Assembly (NCBI RefSeq): GCF_900091475.1
Contig: NZ_FMIB01000002.1
Coordinates: 1,922,001 to 1,986,000, forward strand
Source: Micromonospora chersina
Lineage (GTDB): Bacteria; Actinomycetota; Actinomycetes; Mycobacteriales; Micromonosporaceae
Length of the DNA: 64,000 nucleotides
Reading direction: 5' to 3'
Position 1 is the first letter of the stretch, and every line of letters begins with the position of its first letter. The notes beneath the pieces are model-generated. The model did no database searches. It worked only from the letters and a program-made list of their open reading frames with translations, and was not told the DNA's origin. This document shows positions 1 to 8,324 of this stretch, one piece after another. Made by a program: the position numbers and the translations under genes.

Positions 1-1355
1 GGGCCGGCGGCCCGCCCCGCGGCCTCGACGATCACCGGCCGGTCGCCCGGGCAGGCGAACGCGACGACCACCCAGTCGACGCCGCCCTGCCGGGTGCGCC
101 GCACCGGCGCCGCGGCGCAGTCCGCGTGGGGGCGCTCGGCGAGGAAACCCTCCGGGGTGGTGCGGCGGGCCGTGCCGGCGGACAGACCGACAAAGGCGCC
201 GGGCAGGCCGGGGTCGGCCGCCCAGCGGCCCGGGTCCGGGGACACCACGAGCGCCGGCTCCAGCTCACCGTCGTCGCCGTACTGTCCGGCCCAGCCGCTG
301 CCGTCGGCCCGCCAGCCGGCCGGCAGGGCGACGGTGAGCGGCCCGCTGCGCCCCACCGCGCCGGCCGGGGTGCGGCCAGCCGCATCACCCGCCGTGGCGG
401 CCAGGGCGACGAGCACCACCGCGACCGCCCCCGAGGTGGCGAGCCGCCGCCGGGGCTGCCGCCGCAGGGCAGCGCCCCCAGAAGGCCCGGCGGGGGCCGT
501 GGTGTGCCCGGAGGCGGGCGGCGCGGACGGCCCGGAGGCGGGCGGCGCGGAAAGCCATGGGGCGGCGTGGCGGAGGGCCGCCCGGAACGCCGCCGCGTCC
601 GGGTAGCGGTCGGCCGGCCGTGCGGCGGTGGCCGTGCGGAGCACGGCGGCCACCCCCGGCGGCACGCCGGCCCGCAGCCGTGGCAGCTCGCGGCCGGCCC
701 GCCCGTCCTCCCGGGCGCCGGCCGACACCTCGGCGTCACCGAGCAGCCGGAGGCCGAGGCGGCCCAGCCCGAACACGTCCGCGCGGGTGTCCACGACGGC
801 GAGGGGGTCGTCCTGCTCCGGCGCCATGTAGCCGGGGGTGCCGGCCCGGGCGGTCAGCCCGGAGGCCGCGGCGAGCGCCTTGGCCAGCCCCAGGTCGGCG
901 ATGAGCACCCGCTCGGCGCCGGGCCAGGAGCGGAAGAGGATGTTTCCGGGTGCCAGGTCACGGTGCACGACCCCGTGCCGGTGCAGCACCGCGACGCCCG
1001 CCGCGATCTCGTCGAGCAGCGTCACGGCCTCGGCCGCCGGCAGCGCACCCCTTGCCAGCCGGTCCCGGAGGCTGCCGCCGTCCGCCCAGGCCAGCACGGC
1101 GTACGGGCGGCCGTCGGGCAGCTCGCCCACGGTGTGCACCCGGACCAGGCGGTCATGGTCGAGCCGGCGCAGCAGCCGGGCCTCGTCCAGGAAGCGTTCC
1201 CGCACCCGCAGGTCGTGGCTCCAGTTCTCGGCCAGCACCTTGATCGCCACCCGGCCGTCGAGCGCCGGGTCGTACGCGAGCCACACCGTGGCGAACGACC
1301 CCGTCCCGAGCAGCCGCTCCACCCGGTAGGCCCCGATCCGCGTCGGCGCGGTCAT
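1..1355 (-). CDS. Membrane Ser/Thr protein kinase, C-terminus cut by window edge
   Basis: An open frame reads from an ATG at 1355 to the left edge, so the 3' end is missing. It opens with a glycine-rich loop (LLGTGSFATVW), then the VAIKVL lysine near residue 39, a catalytic loop HRDLAPGN and a DLG metal motif (IADLGLAKAL). A proline/glycine-rich linker, one hydrophobic membrane segment (around 390-440) and an extracellular domain follow. It should phosphorylate Ser/Thr on cytoplasmic targets while sensing outside the cell, as PknB-type kinases do. The catalytic loop has Ala where Ser/Thr kinases normally carry Lys. The upstream ATG at 1360 is out of frame. The substrate is unknown. Confidence 0.85.
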   Translation of the reverse strand, partial: MTAPTRIGAYRVERLLGTGSFATVWLAYDPALDGRVAIKVLAENWSHDLRVRERFLDEARLLRRLDHDRLVRVHTVGELPDGRPYAVLAWADGGSLRDRLARGALPAAEAVTLLDEIAAGVAVLHRHGVVHRDLAPGNILFRSWPGAERVLIADLGLAKALAAASGLTARAGTPGYMAPEQDDPLAVVDTRADVFGLGRLGLRLLGDAEVSAGAREDGRAGRELPRLRAGVPPGVAAVLRTATAARPADRYPDAAAFRAALRHAAPWLSAPPASGPSAPPASGHTTAPAGPSGGAALRRQPRRRLATSGAVAVVLVALAATAGDAAGRTPAGAVGRSGPLTVALPAGWRADGSGWAGQYGDDGELEPALVVSPDPGRWAADPGLPGAFVGLSAGTARRTTPEGFLAERPHADCAAAPVRRTRQGGVDWVVVAFACPGDRPVIVEAAGRAAG

Positions 1356-1536
1356 CGCATCACCCCCGGGATCGTCACCCCGGCCACCCGTCGACTCGAC
1401 GGTAGACGCCGCAGCCGGGCGGCGACACTCCCGGCGGTGTCGGGGCCGTCCCGCGCGGACGGTCGGGAACCCGACGAACCGGAGCCGCCGGGCGGGAGAC
1501 CAACAGGGCAGGAGAACCACCGAAGGGAGACCCGCA

Positions 1537-2256
1537 ATGAACCACCTCTGGCCCACCATCCTCGCCGGGCTGCTGGCCGTCACCGCCGCCGTCCCGGCGA
1601 CCGTCACCTCCCCGCCCGTCGCCGACGCCCCGGCGGCCGGGGCGTCCACCGACCACGCGCCCGTGGGCGGCCGGTCGGTCGGGGCCGTCGCCGACCGCGC
1701 GCCGGTGGGCGGCCCGGCGGCCCTGGTCGTCGCCGACGACGCGCCGGTGGGCGGCCCGGCGGCCCGGGTCGTCGCCGACCGCGCGCCGGTCGGCGGCCCG
1801 GCGGCCGCCACGCGGGTCGAGGTGCTCAGCGTCCGCGGCGCCGGCCCGTACCGGATCGGCGCGCGGCTGGACCGGCTCGCCGCGGCCGGCCTGATCGACT
1901 GGACCGCGCCCGGCTGCGCCGGGGTGGTCCACGCCGGCGTCACCGGCGCCTGGGCCGGGAAGATCATGCTGGCCTTCCGGAACGGTCGGCTGGTGTCGGT
2001 CGGCACGGCGACCGTCCCGCCCCGCTCCCCCGCCGGCGCGTCGGTCGGCATGTCCTTCGCCGACCTGGAGCGCATCTACGGGCGGCGCGGGGCGCTGATC
2101 CGCAACGACGCCGGGGACGCGGAGGCGTACCTGGTCCGGTTCGGGTCCCGGGCGGAGCTGTACACCAGCCACCCGATCCGTAGCGGCGTCGGCTACTACG
2201 AGGCCGGGGTGGCGTCCTACGTGGAGGGCGGATTCCGGCACCGCCCGTCCTGCTGA
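1537..2256 (+). CDS. Secreted protein with 14-residue tandem repeats
   Basis: This 239-residue protein starts at an ATG preceded by a GAAGGGAGA ribosome site. It has an N-terminal hydrophobic signal-like segment (residues 5-25), then almost four copies of a 14-residue repeat of the form D-x-APVGGPAAxVVA (residues 39-90). A compact C-terminal domain of about 145 residues with conserved-looking Gly, Tyr and Cys positions ends in ...GGFRHRPSC. I do not recognise the C-terminal family. The layout (signal, low-complexity linker, globular domain) suggests an exported protein whose repeat acts as a flexible spacer. It is divergent from the kinase at the left edge and is followed by a strong hairpin, so it is probably monocistronic. 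Confidence 0.7.
   Translation: MNHLWPTILAGLLAVTAAVPATVTSPPVADAPAAGASTDHAPVGGRSVGAVADRAPVGGPAALVVADDAPVGGPAARVVADRAPVGGPAAATRVEVLSVRGAGPYRIGARLDRLAAAGLIDWTAPGCAGVVHAGVTGAWAGKIMLAFRNGRLVSVGTATVPPRSPAGASVGMSFADLERIYGRRGALIRNDAGDAEAYLVRFGSRAELYTSHPIRSGVGYYEAGVASYVEGGFRHRPSC
1651..1806 (+). repeat. 42-bp in-frame tandem repeat, about 3.7 copies
   Basis: Units start at codons 39, 53, 67 and 81 of the secreted protein. The middle copies are nearly identical at the DNA level, which suggests recent expansion by slippage or recombination. Confidence 0.85.
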
Positions 2257-2277
2257 CGGTCGGCCGGGACACGAGGA

Positions 2278-2304
2278 GCGCCGGGCGACCAGGTCGCCCG
2301 GCGC
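2278..2304 (+). terminator. Perfect 13-bp hairpin after the secreted-protein gene
   Basis: The arms GCGCCGGGCGACC and GGTCGCCCGGCGC match perfectly around a single central base, 21 bases after the stop codon. There is no T-tract, as is common in actinobacteria. Confidence 0.6.
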
Positions 2305-2423
2305 GCGTCGCGGTCGGGCCGAGCGAGGTCAGGACCCCCTCGGCGACGTCGAGCGCGGCGGTGGTCACCATCCGCTCGGAGCGGGACGGAGGGGCGGCAC
2401 GAGCTGTGCGAGGATCGCCAACC

Positions 2424-2822
2424 ATGAGCGCGGACCCGACCTACCTGCACGCTCTCGCCGGCGAGTGCGTCGACCTGGTGTCCCGACAGTTCGGCCGCCG
2501 GCTGGACTGGTCGCCCGAGAGCCTGTCGACGCTCGACGAGGTGTGCGCCGACCTGCTCGCCGACGGGCCGCTCGCCGAGGAACGCCTCGACCTGTGGTGG
2601 CGGCTGATCGGCGCCTACACGGGCGAGGTGGTCATCCGCGCGTACGCCGGTGAGTGGGTCGAGCACGAGACGTCACCCGGGGCCCCGGCGGTCTCAGCGC
2701 TCGGCGTGACCGGCTTCCCGTTCGGGCTGGCCGCACGGGTCCTGGACGGCGAACCGTACAAGAGTCTCGCCTCGTTCGTGCGCGCCCTGCCGGCCATCGC
2801 GGAGCGCGCGGCGGGCGACTGA
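2424..2822 (+). CDS. Hypothetical protein, 132 residues
   Basis: The open frame extends further upstream, but the ATG at 2424 is the first start giving a coherent product. The protein has a pattern of 'QFGRRLDWSPESLSTLD' followed by 'LWWRLIGAYTGEVVIRAY', resembling small bacterial proteins of the DUF3806 type. That match is from memory and tentative. There is no signal peptide or membrane segment, so it is probably cytoplasmic. It stands alone and converges with yebC. No function is assigned. Confidence 0.65.
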   Translation: MSADPTYLHALAGECVDLVSRQFGRRLDWSPESLSTLDEVCADLLADGPLAEERLDLWWRLIGAYTGEVVIRAYAGEWVEHETSPGAPAVSALGVTGFPFGLAARVLDGEPYKSLASFVRALPAIAERAAGD

Positions 2823-2910
2823 CCGCCGGCGGACGGTTCCCGCGCGGCGCCGGAACGCAGAGCGCCGCCGGGCCGACGCGGGGGTCGACTCGGCGGCGCC
2901 TCGGGCGACC

Positions 2911-3660
2911 TCAGCCGACGGCGGCCATGACCTCGTCGGAGACGTCGAAGTTGGCGTAGACGTTCTGCACGTCGTCGCAGTCCTCGAGCACGTCGATCAG
3001 CTTGAAGATCTTGCGCGCGCCCTCCTCGTCCAGCGGCACGTTGACGCTGGGGATGAGGGAGGACTCGGCCGACTCGTACTCGATGCCGGCGTCCTGGAGG
3101 GCGGTGCGGACCGGGATCAGGTCGGTCGGCTCGGAGACCACCTCGAACGCCTCGCCGAGGTCGTTGACCTCCTCGGCGCCCGCGTCGAGCACGGCCATCA
3201 TGACGTCGTCCTCGCTGGTGCCGGCCTTGGGGACGATCACCACGCCCTTGCGGGAGAACATGTACGACACCGAGCCGGCGTCGGCGAACGAGCCGCCGTT
3301 GCGGGTGAGCGCGGTGCGCACCTCGGTGGCGGCGCGGTTGCGGTTGTCGGTGAGGCACTCGATGAGCAGCGCGACGCCGTTCGGGCCGTAGCCCTCGTAC
3401 ATGATCGTCTGGTAGTCGGCGCCGCCGGCCTCCAGCCCGGAGCCGCGCTTGACCGCACGGTCGATGTTGTCGTTCGGGACGGAGTTCTTCTTCGCCTTCT
3501 GGATGGCGTCGTAGAGGGTCGGGTTACCGGCCGGGTCCCCGCCGCCGGTCCGGGCCGCCACCTCGACGTTCTTGATCAGCTTGGCGAACATCTTGCCGCG
3601 CTTGGCGTCGATGACGGCCTTCTTGTGCTTGGTGGTCGCCCACTTTGAGTGGCCGGACAT
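2911..3660 (-). CDS. yebC: YebC/PmpR family protein
   Basis: This 249-residue protein shows the family hallmark start [15 protein letters not shown], then [15 protein letters not shown], '[28 protein letters not shown]' in pieces, and [15 protein letters not shown]. It is the full family length. YebC proteins were long described as DNA-binding regulators and have more recently been linked to translation through polyproline stretches. Which role applies here cannot be read from sequence. It is the last gene of the pdx block, 237 bases downstream of pdxT and separated from it by a hairpin, so it probably has its own promoter. Mycobacteria keep the same neighbour order (pdxS, pdxT, yebC). Confidence 0.95.
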   Translation of the reverse strand: MSGHSKWATTKHKKAVIDAKRGKMFAKLIKNVEVAARTGGGDPAGNPTLYDAIQKAKKNSVPNDNIDRAVKRGSGLEAGGADYQTIMYEGYGPNGVALLIECLTDNRNRAATEVRTALTRNGGSFADAGSVSYMFSRKGVVIVPKAGTSEDDVMMAVLDAGAEEVNDLGEAFEVVSEPTDLIPVRTALQDAGIEYESAESSLIPSVNVPLDEEGARKIFKLIDVLEDCDDVQNVYANFDVSDEVMAAVG

Positions 3661-3847
3661 CTCATACCTCCGTCTGTTGACTCACGCCTGCGTCGACTGT
3701 CCGCGCCCGCGCCGAACCGGGACCGCCGGGCGGTCGGCTGGGGGGCGGCGGCGGGCGGTGAGCCCTGCCGAACCGCCCGCAATCCTACCGAGGTCGCGTC
3801 CCCGCATGTCACACCCGCACCCGCGACGGGGCCGACGGAGCGGGCGG

Positions 3848-3878
3848 GGCCCCCGCCGGAGGAGAACCCGGCGGGGCC
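3848..3878 (-). terminator. Hairpin downstream of pdxT
   Basis: Arms GGCCCCCGCCGG and CCGGCGGGGCC flank a short loop just past the pdxT stop on the minus strand. Confidence 0.5.
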
Positions 3879-3897
3879 GCGACCAGGAGGAAAGGTG

Positions 3898-4503
3898 TCA
3901 GGCGGCGGCGCGGACCAGGTCCACGAAGTAGCGGTGCAGCCGCAGGTCGCCGGTGAGTTCCGGGTGGAACGAGGTGGCCACCAGGTGGCCCTGCCGGACC
4001 GCGACGATCCGGCCGGCGGCCGGCCCCTCAGTCACCCGGCCGAGCACCTCGACGCCCGCGCCGACCCGCTCGACCCAGGGGGCCCGGATGAAGATCGCGT
4101 GGAACGGCTCGCCCCCGACGCCGGCGATCTCCACCGGCGCCTCGAACGAGTCGACCTGGCGGCCGAACGCGTTGCGCCGGACGGTCATCTCGATGCCGGC
4201 GAAGCCGCGCTGGTCGGGGCGGCCGTCGAGCACCTCGGCGGCCAGCATGATCATGCCGGCGCAGGACCCGTAGACCGGCATGCCGCCGGCGATCCGCTTG
4301 TCGATCGGCTCGCGCATCTCGAAGATGTCGGCGAGCTTGCTGATGGTGGTCGACTCGCCGCCCGGGATCACCAGGCCGTCGACCGCGTCCAGCTCGGCCG
4401 GCCGGCGCACCGGACGGGCGTCCGCGCCGGCCCCGGCCAGGGCGGCGACGTGCTCCCGCACGTCCCCCTGAAGAGCGAGCACACCGATCACAGGTGCGGT
4501 CAC
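3898..4503 (-). CDS. pdxT: Pyridoxal 5'-phosphate synthase glutaminase subunit PdxT
   Basis: This 201-residue class-I glutamine amidotransferase starts at a GTG behind GGAAAGGA. It releases ammonia from glutamine and channels it to PdxS for PLP synthesis. Visible motifs are ALQGDVREH at the N-terminus, the IPGGEST loop, the nucleophile Cys in GSCAGMI and the catalytic His-Glu in SFHPELTGD. These are all the expected triad elements at the expected spacing. It follows pdxS on the same strand, but a 71-base gap with a large inverted repeat lies between them. Confidence 0.96.
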   Translation of the reverse strand: MTAPVIGVLALQGDVREHVAALAGAGADARPVRRPAELDAVDGLVIPGGESTTISKLADIFEMREPIDKRIAGGMPVYGSCAGMIMLAAEVLDGRPDQRGFAGIEMTVRRNAFGRQVDSFEAPVEIAGVGGEPFHAIFIRAPWVERVGAGVEVLGRVTEGPAAGRIVAVRQGHLVATSFHPELTGDLRLHRYFVDLVRAAA

Positions 4504-4519
4504 GTCAGTCCTTTCCGGT

Positions 4520-4569
4520 TAGGAGGGGGCCCCTGCTCTACCGGAGGCGTTAACAAGGGGCCCCTCCTT
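4520..4569. repeat. Intergenic inverted-repeat element between pdxS and pdxT
   Basis: The arms AGGAGGGGGCCCCT (4521-4534) and AGGGGCCCCTCCT (4556-4568) pair with one bulged G. They enclose a loop containing GGAGGCGTTAAC. The element looks like a dispersed Micromonosporaceae intergenic repeat rather than a simple terminator. That recollection is from memory and not verified here. Confidence 0.6.
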
Positions 4570-4574
4570 GCACG

Positions 4575-5492
4575 TCACCAGCCGCGCTCGGCCAGCCGGT
4601 GCGGCTGCGGGATCTCGTCGACGTTGATGCCGACCATCGCCTCGCCCAGGCCGCGGGAGACCTTGGCCAGCACGTCCGGGTCGTCGTGGAAGGTGGTGGC
4701 CTTCACGATCGCGGCGGCGCGCTGGGCCGGGTTGCCCGACTTGAAGATGCCGGAGCCGACGAAGACGCCCTCGGCGCCGAGCTGCATCATCATGGCCGCG
4801 TCCGCCGGGGTGGCGATGCCGCCCGCGGTGAACAGCACGACCGGCAGCTTGCCGGTCTCGGCGACCTCCTTGACCAGCTCGTACGGCGCCTGCAGCTCCT
4901 TGGCGGCGACGAACAGCTCGTCCGTCGGCAGCGACTGGAGCCGGCGGATCTCCTTGCGGATCTTCCGCATGTGGGTGGTGGCGTTGGAGACGTCACCCGT
5001 GCCGGCCTCGCCCTTGGAGCGGATCATGGCGGCGCCCTCGGTGATCCGGCGCAGCGCCTCGCCCAGGTTGGTCGCGCCGCAGACGAAGGGGACGGTGAAC
5101 GCCCACTTGTCGATGTGGTTCTCGTAGTCGGCCGGGGTCAGCACCTCGGACTCGTCTACGTAGTCGACGCCCAGAGACTGGAGGACCTGCGCCTCGACGA
5201 AGTGGCCGATCCGGGCCTTGGCCATGACCGGGATGGAGACGGCGTTGATGATGCCGTCGATCATGTCCGGGTCGCTCATGCGGGAGACGCCGCCCTGGGC
5301 GCGGATGTCGGCGGGCACCCGCTCCAGCGCCATGACGGCGACGGCGCCGGCGTCCTCGGCGATCTTGGCCTGCTCGGGGGTGACCACGTCCATGATCACG
5401 CCGCCCTTGAGCATCTCGGCCATGCCCCGCTTGACGCGGGCGGTGCCGACGACCGGGTTGGCGTTGGTGTTCGGGGAGGTGGATTCGGGCAC
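4575..5492 (-). CDS. pdxS: Pyridoxal 5'-phosphate synthase subunit PdxS
   Basis: This 305-residue TIM-barrel subunit condenses ribose 5-phosphate, glyceraldehyde 3-phosphate and PdxT-derived ammonia into pyridoxal 5'-phosphate. Clear family blocks are [17 protein letters not shown], the [12 protein letters not shown] segment, the catalytic-lysine region [14 protein letters not shown] and the C-terminal phosphate loop [15 protein letters not shown]. The length is normal for the family. It is cytoplasmic and forms a 12+12 complex with PdxT in known members. It sits upstream of pdxT and downstream of the PIM-synthesis genes. Confidence 0.97.
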   Translation of the reverse strand: MPESTSPNTNANPVVGTARVKRGMAEMLKGGVIMDVVTPEQAKIAEDAGAVAVMALERVPADIRAQGGVSRMSDPDMIDGIINAVSIPVMAKARIGHFVEAQVLQSLGVDYVDESEVLTPADYENHIDKWAFTVPFVCGATNLGEALRRITEGAAMIRSKGEAGTGDVSNATTHMRKIRKEIRRLQSLPTDELFVAAKELQAPYELVKEVAETGKLPVVLFTAGGIATPADAAMMMQLGAEGVFVGSGIFKSGNPAQRAAAIVKATTFHDDPDVLAKVSRGLGEAMVGINVDEIPQPHRLAERGW

Positions 5493-5573
5493 GGGTCATC
5501 GCTCCTTGGACGTGCTCGGGGGGTGGCTGCCAGAAGGCTACGACGGGTCCAACGCCCGGCCGACAGCCAATCA

Positions 5574-5614
5574 GACCCCCGGTGGCCTGCTCTGTGGTCG
5601 GCGTCACCGGGGTC
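5574..5614 (-). terminator. Hairpin after the PIM operon
   Basis: GACCCCCGGTG and CACCGGGGTC form a stem (one bulged C) immediately beyond the stop of the small membrane protein and before pdxS. Confidence 0.45.
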
Positions 5615-5628
5615 GGGCCACCGCCCGC

Positions 5629-6132
5629 TCAGCCGGTGGTGACGTCCGCCCGCGGGGTGAGCGTCGGGTCGTCGATGTCGAAGTAGCGGGGCCACTCCCG
5701 CCCGCGTCCCATCCGGAACAGGCGTACCACCGGGCGGCTGCGGGCCGACCGGGCGTCCCGGACCAGGTCGGTGTGCACCTGCCGGGCCAGGGCCAGCCGC
5801 CGGCTGGCCGCGATCACCGCCTCGCAGGCCGGGTCGTCGGGGTCCAGCTCCACCGTGCGCAGCTGCCGGGTGAGGTCGTTCTCGGCGGCCTCCCGCTCCT
5901 CGGGGACGGCGTCCAGGGCGATGCGGGCGGCCGCGTACAGCTCCACGCCGTACCGCTGCTCGGCCAGGACCGCGGCGGCGGCCGCGCGGCGCAGCAGGTG
6001 CGCGTCGAGCGCCCGGGCCGCGGACTCCGCGCGCGCCTGGAGGCGCTCGACCCGGCCGGCGGTCCAGATCAGGTACGCCGAGACCAGCCCGAGCACCAGG
6101 ACCGCGCCCACCACCCACCACATGCCCGGCAT
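5629..6132 (-). CDS. Small membrane-anchored coiled protein in the PIM operon
   Basis: The likely product (start MPGMWWVVGAV, ATG at 6132; 6150 and 6123 are alternatives) is about 167 residues. One N-terminal membrane helix is followed by an Ala/Arg-rich helical domain that recalls LemA-type proteins, ending in a conserved-looking RSRPVVRLFRMG...PRYFDIDD tail. In mycobacteria the gene at this place (Rv2609c) is, as I recall it, a similar membrane domain joined to a Nudix hydrolase. Here no Nudix box is seen. It lies 82 bases downstream of pimA. Function is unknown, and the position suggests a link to envelope lipid synthesis. Confidence 0.75.
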   Translation of the reverse strand: MPGMWWVVGAVLVLGLVSAYLIWTAGRVERLQARAESAARALDAHLLRRAAAAAVLAEQRYGVELYAAARIALDAVPEEREAAENDLTRQLRTVELDPDDPACEAVIAASRRLALARQVHTDLVRDARSARSRPVVRLFRMGRGREWPRYFDIDDPTLTPRADVTTG

Positions 6133-6214
6133 CGTAGTGCTGCTCCTCATCCCGCCCGGCCCGCGCGGGCACCGGTCGACGCGCTCGTCACAGCGGCCAC
6201 ACCGGCCACCTGGT

Positions 6215-7375
6215 TCAGCCCAGCCCCGCCCATTCCTGGTCCATGACCCGGCCGTCGGTGGCCTCGATCGCCGCTGCGTATACCTCCAGAACCCGGCGGG
6301 CAACCACGGGCCAGTCGAAATTCGCCACCACCTGGTCCCCGCAGGCGGTCAGCGCGGCCCGCTGCCCGTCGTCGTCGAGCAGCTCGGCCAGGGCGGTACG
6401 CAGCGCCGCCGCGTCACCGGTCGGGAAGAGCCGGCCGGCCCGCCCGCCGTCCAGCACCCGGCGGAACGCGTCCAGGTCGCTGGCCACCACGGTGGTGCCG
6501 GCGGCCAGCGCCTCGGTGAGGATCATCCCGAAGGACTCCCCGCCGGTGTTCGGCGCGACGTACAGGTGGAGGCTGCGCAGCATGCGAGCTTTGTCCGCCT
6601 CGGAGACCAGGCCCAGGAAGGTGACCCGGTCCCGCAGGCCGGCCGGGAACTGCCCGTAGAGGTCGTCGGCGTCGCCCGGGCCGGCGACCAGCAGGCGCAG
6701 CCCGGGGCGGTGCGGCGCGAGCGCCACGAAGGCGTCCCGCAGGATCGGGAAACCCTTGCGGGGCTCGGTGAACCGGCCCAGGAAGCCGAGCGTCCCGCCG
6801 GTGCCCGGGGCGCACTCCCCCGGCCAGTCCGGCAGGGGATCGACGCCGGCGAACTTCGCCACCGCCACCCCGTTGGGGATCTCCACGGCGCCGCCGTCCA
6901 TGTGCTCGACCTGCACCTTGCGCGCCAGCGCGCTCACCGCGATCCGGGCGGTGATCCGTTCGAGGAGGATCTGGAGCACCCCCTGCGCGGCGGACAGCAC
7001 CCGGGACCGGGTCATCGCGGTGTGGAACGTGGCCACCACCGGCCCCCGGGCGCAGAGCACCGCGAGCATCGACAGGCTCGGGGTCAGCGGCTCGTGCACG
7101 TGCAGCACGTCGAAGTCGCCCCGGTTGATCCAGCGCCGCACCCGCGCCGTGGAGACCGGGCCGAACGCGATCCGGGCCACCGACCCGTTGTACGGCAGCG
7201 GCACGGCACGCCCGGCCGACACCACGTACGGCGGCAGCGGCGAGTCCTCGTCGGCCGGGGCCAGCACGCTCACCTCGTGGCCGAGCCCGAGCAGCGCCTC
7301 GGCCAGGTCCATGACGTGGTTCTGCACCCCGCCCGGGACGTCGAAGGAGTACGGGCACACGATGCCGATCCGCAT
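6215..7375 (-). CDS. pimA: Phosphatidyl-myo-inositol mannosyltransferase PimA
   Basis: The 386-residue GT4 enzyme begins MRIGIVCPYSFDVPGGVQNH, the typical PimA start. It transfers mannose from GDP-mannose to phosphatidylinositol on the inner face of the membrane, the first step to PIMs and lipomannan. Visible signs are the N-terminal GGVQNH loop, HVHEPLTPS, the FLGRFTEPRKGF segment of the second Rossmann domain and the EX7E-type motif ESFGMILTEALA. It starts 13 bases after patA ends and shares an operon with pgsA and patA. The open frame extends upstream to a TTG at 7522, which would overlap patA, so I prefer the ATG at 7375. Confidence 0.95.
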   Translation of the reverse strand: MRIGIVCPYSFDVPGGVQNHVMDLAEALLGLGHEVSVLAPADEDSPLPPYVVSAGRAVPLPYNGSVARIAFGPVSTARVRRWINRGDFDVLHVHEPLTPSLSMLAVLCARGPVVATFHTAMTRSRVLSAAQGVLQILLERITARIAVSALARKVQVEHMDGGAVEIPNGVAVAKFAGVDPLPDWPGECAPGTGGTLGFLGRFTEPRKGFPILRDAFVALAPHRPGLRLLVAGPGDADDLYGQFPAGLRDRVTFLGLVSEADKARMLRSLHLYVAPNTGGESFGMILTEALAAGTTVVASDLDAFRRVLDGGRAGRLFPTGDAAALRTALAELLDDDGQRAALTACGDQVVANFDWPVVARRVLEVYAAAIEATDGRVMDQEWAGLG

Positions 7376-7388
7376 TGCGCCCGCTCCC

Positions 7389-8324
7389 TCAGATCGTCCC
7401 GGTGGTGGCCGCCGGCGGCGCCGGGGCGGTGGAGCCGTCCGCGCGCTGGTCCAGCCACATCCGCTGCAACATGTGCCAGTCTTCCGGATGCCGGGCGATG
7501 CCCGCCGCAAGACCGTCGGCAATCCGCTGGGTCACCGCGCGCACCCGGGCGTCCAACGGAGCGCTGTCCGGGTCGGGCAGCTCCAGCGGGCCCTCCAGGG
7601 CGGCGTGGGCGCGGTCCGGCTCGTACCACAGCGAGGCCACGTAGAGCGGCGCGCCGGTGCGCAGCGCCAGCAGGGCCGGGCCGGGCGGCATCCGGGTCCG
7701 GCCGCCGAAGAACTCCACCTCGACGCCGCGGGCGGAGAGGTCCCGGTCGGCGAGCAGCGGCACCACGGCGCCCGCCCGCAGCCGGTCCACCAGCACGTCG
7801 AACGCCGGGCGGTCACCGCCGGTCGTGGGCAGGATCTCCATGCCGAGGCCCTGCCGGAAGGCGAGGAAGCGCTCGTAGACGCCCTCGGGCTTGAGCCGCT
7901 CGGCGACCGTGGTGATCGGCCAGCCGGTGGCGGCCACCCAGGCGCCGGCGGCGTCCCAGTTGCCGGCGTGCGGCAGCGCGACCACCGCGCCCCGGCCGGC
8001 CGCCACGTCGGCGCCGAGCTTCTCCTGCCCGTCGAGGTGGAACCCGGCCAGGATCTGCTGCCGGCTCAGGCTGGGCAGCCGGAACGCCTCCATCCAGTAC
8101 CGGGCGTACGACCGCAGGCCGGCGCGGACCAGCCGGTCCAGCTCCTCCTCGGGCACCTCCGGCCCGACCACCCGGCGCAGGTTGGCGCGCAGTCGGGCCG
8201 TACCCTTGCCGCCCCTGCGGTGGGCGCGGTCGGCGCCCGCCCGGAAGGCGGCGGCGACCACGGGCCGGGGCAGCGCGCGGACCAGCCGCCAGCCGGCGAC
8301 GTAGCCCGCCTCGGTGAGGTTCAC
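7389..8324 (-). CDS. patA: Phosphatidylinositol mannoside acyltransferase PatA
   Basis: The 311-residue membrane-associated acyltransferase belongs to the LpxL/HtrB lysophospholipid acyltransferase family. In actinobacteria it acylates the mannose of PIM1/PIM2. The catalytic H-x4-D is visible in LPHAGNWDAAGAW near residue 120, followed by the second family block around EGVYERFLAFRQ and the FFGGRTRMPPGPALLAL substrate region. Its ATG overlaps the pgsA stop by four bases (ATGA), indicating translational coupling. The order pgsA-patA-pimA matches mycobacteria exactly. Confidence 0.93.
   Translation of the reverse strand: MNLTEAGYVAGWRLVRALPRPVVAAAFRAGADRAHRRGGKGTARLRANLRRVVGPEVPEEELDRLVRAGLRSYARYWMEAFRLPSLSRQQILAGFHLDGQEKLGADVAAGRGAVVALPHAGNWDAAGAWVAATGWPITTVAERLKPEGVYERFLAFRQGLGMEILPTTGGDRPAFDVLVDRLRAGAVVPLLADRDLSARGVEVEFFGGRTRMPPGPALLALRTGAPLYVASLWYEPDRAHAALEGPLELPDPDSAPLDARVRAVTQRIADGLAAGIARHPEDWHMLQRMWLDQRADGSTAPAPPAATTGTI

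Noticed and set aside
126..2183. Plus-strand frame of 685 residues at the left edge
   Set aside because: It runs antisense to the kinase and out of frame with the secreted protein. The product is Gly/Arg/Pro-rich without motifs.
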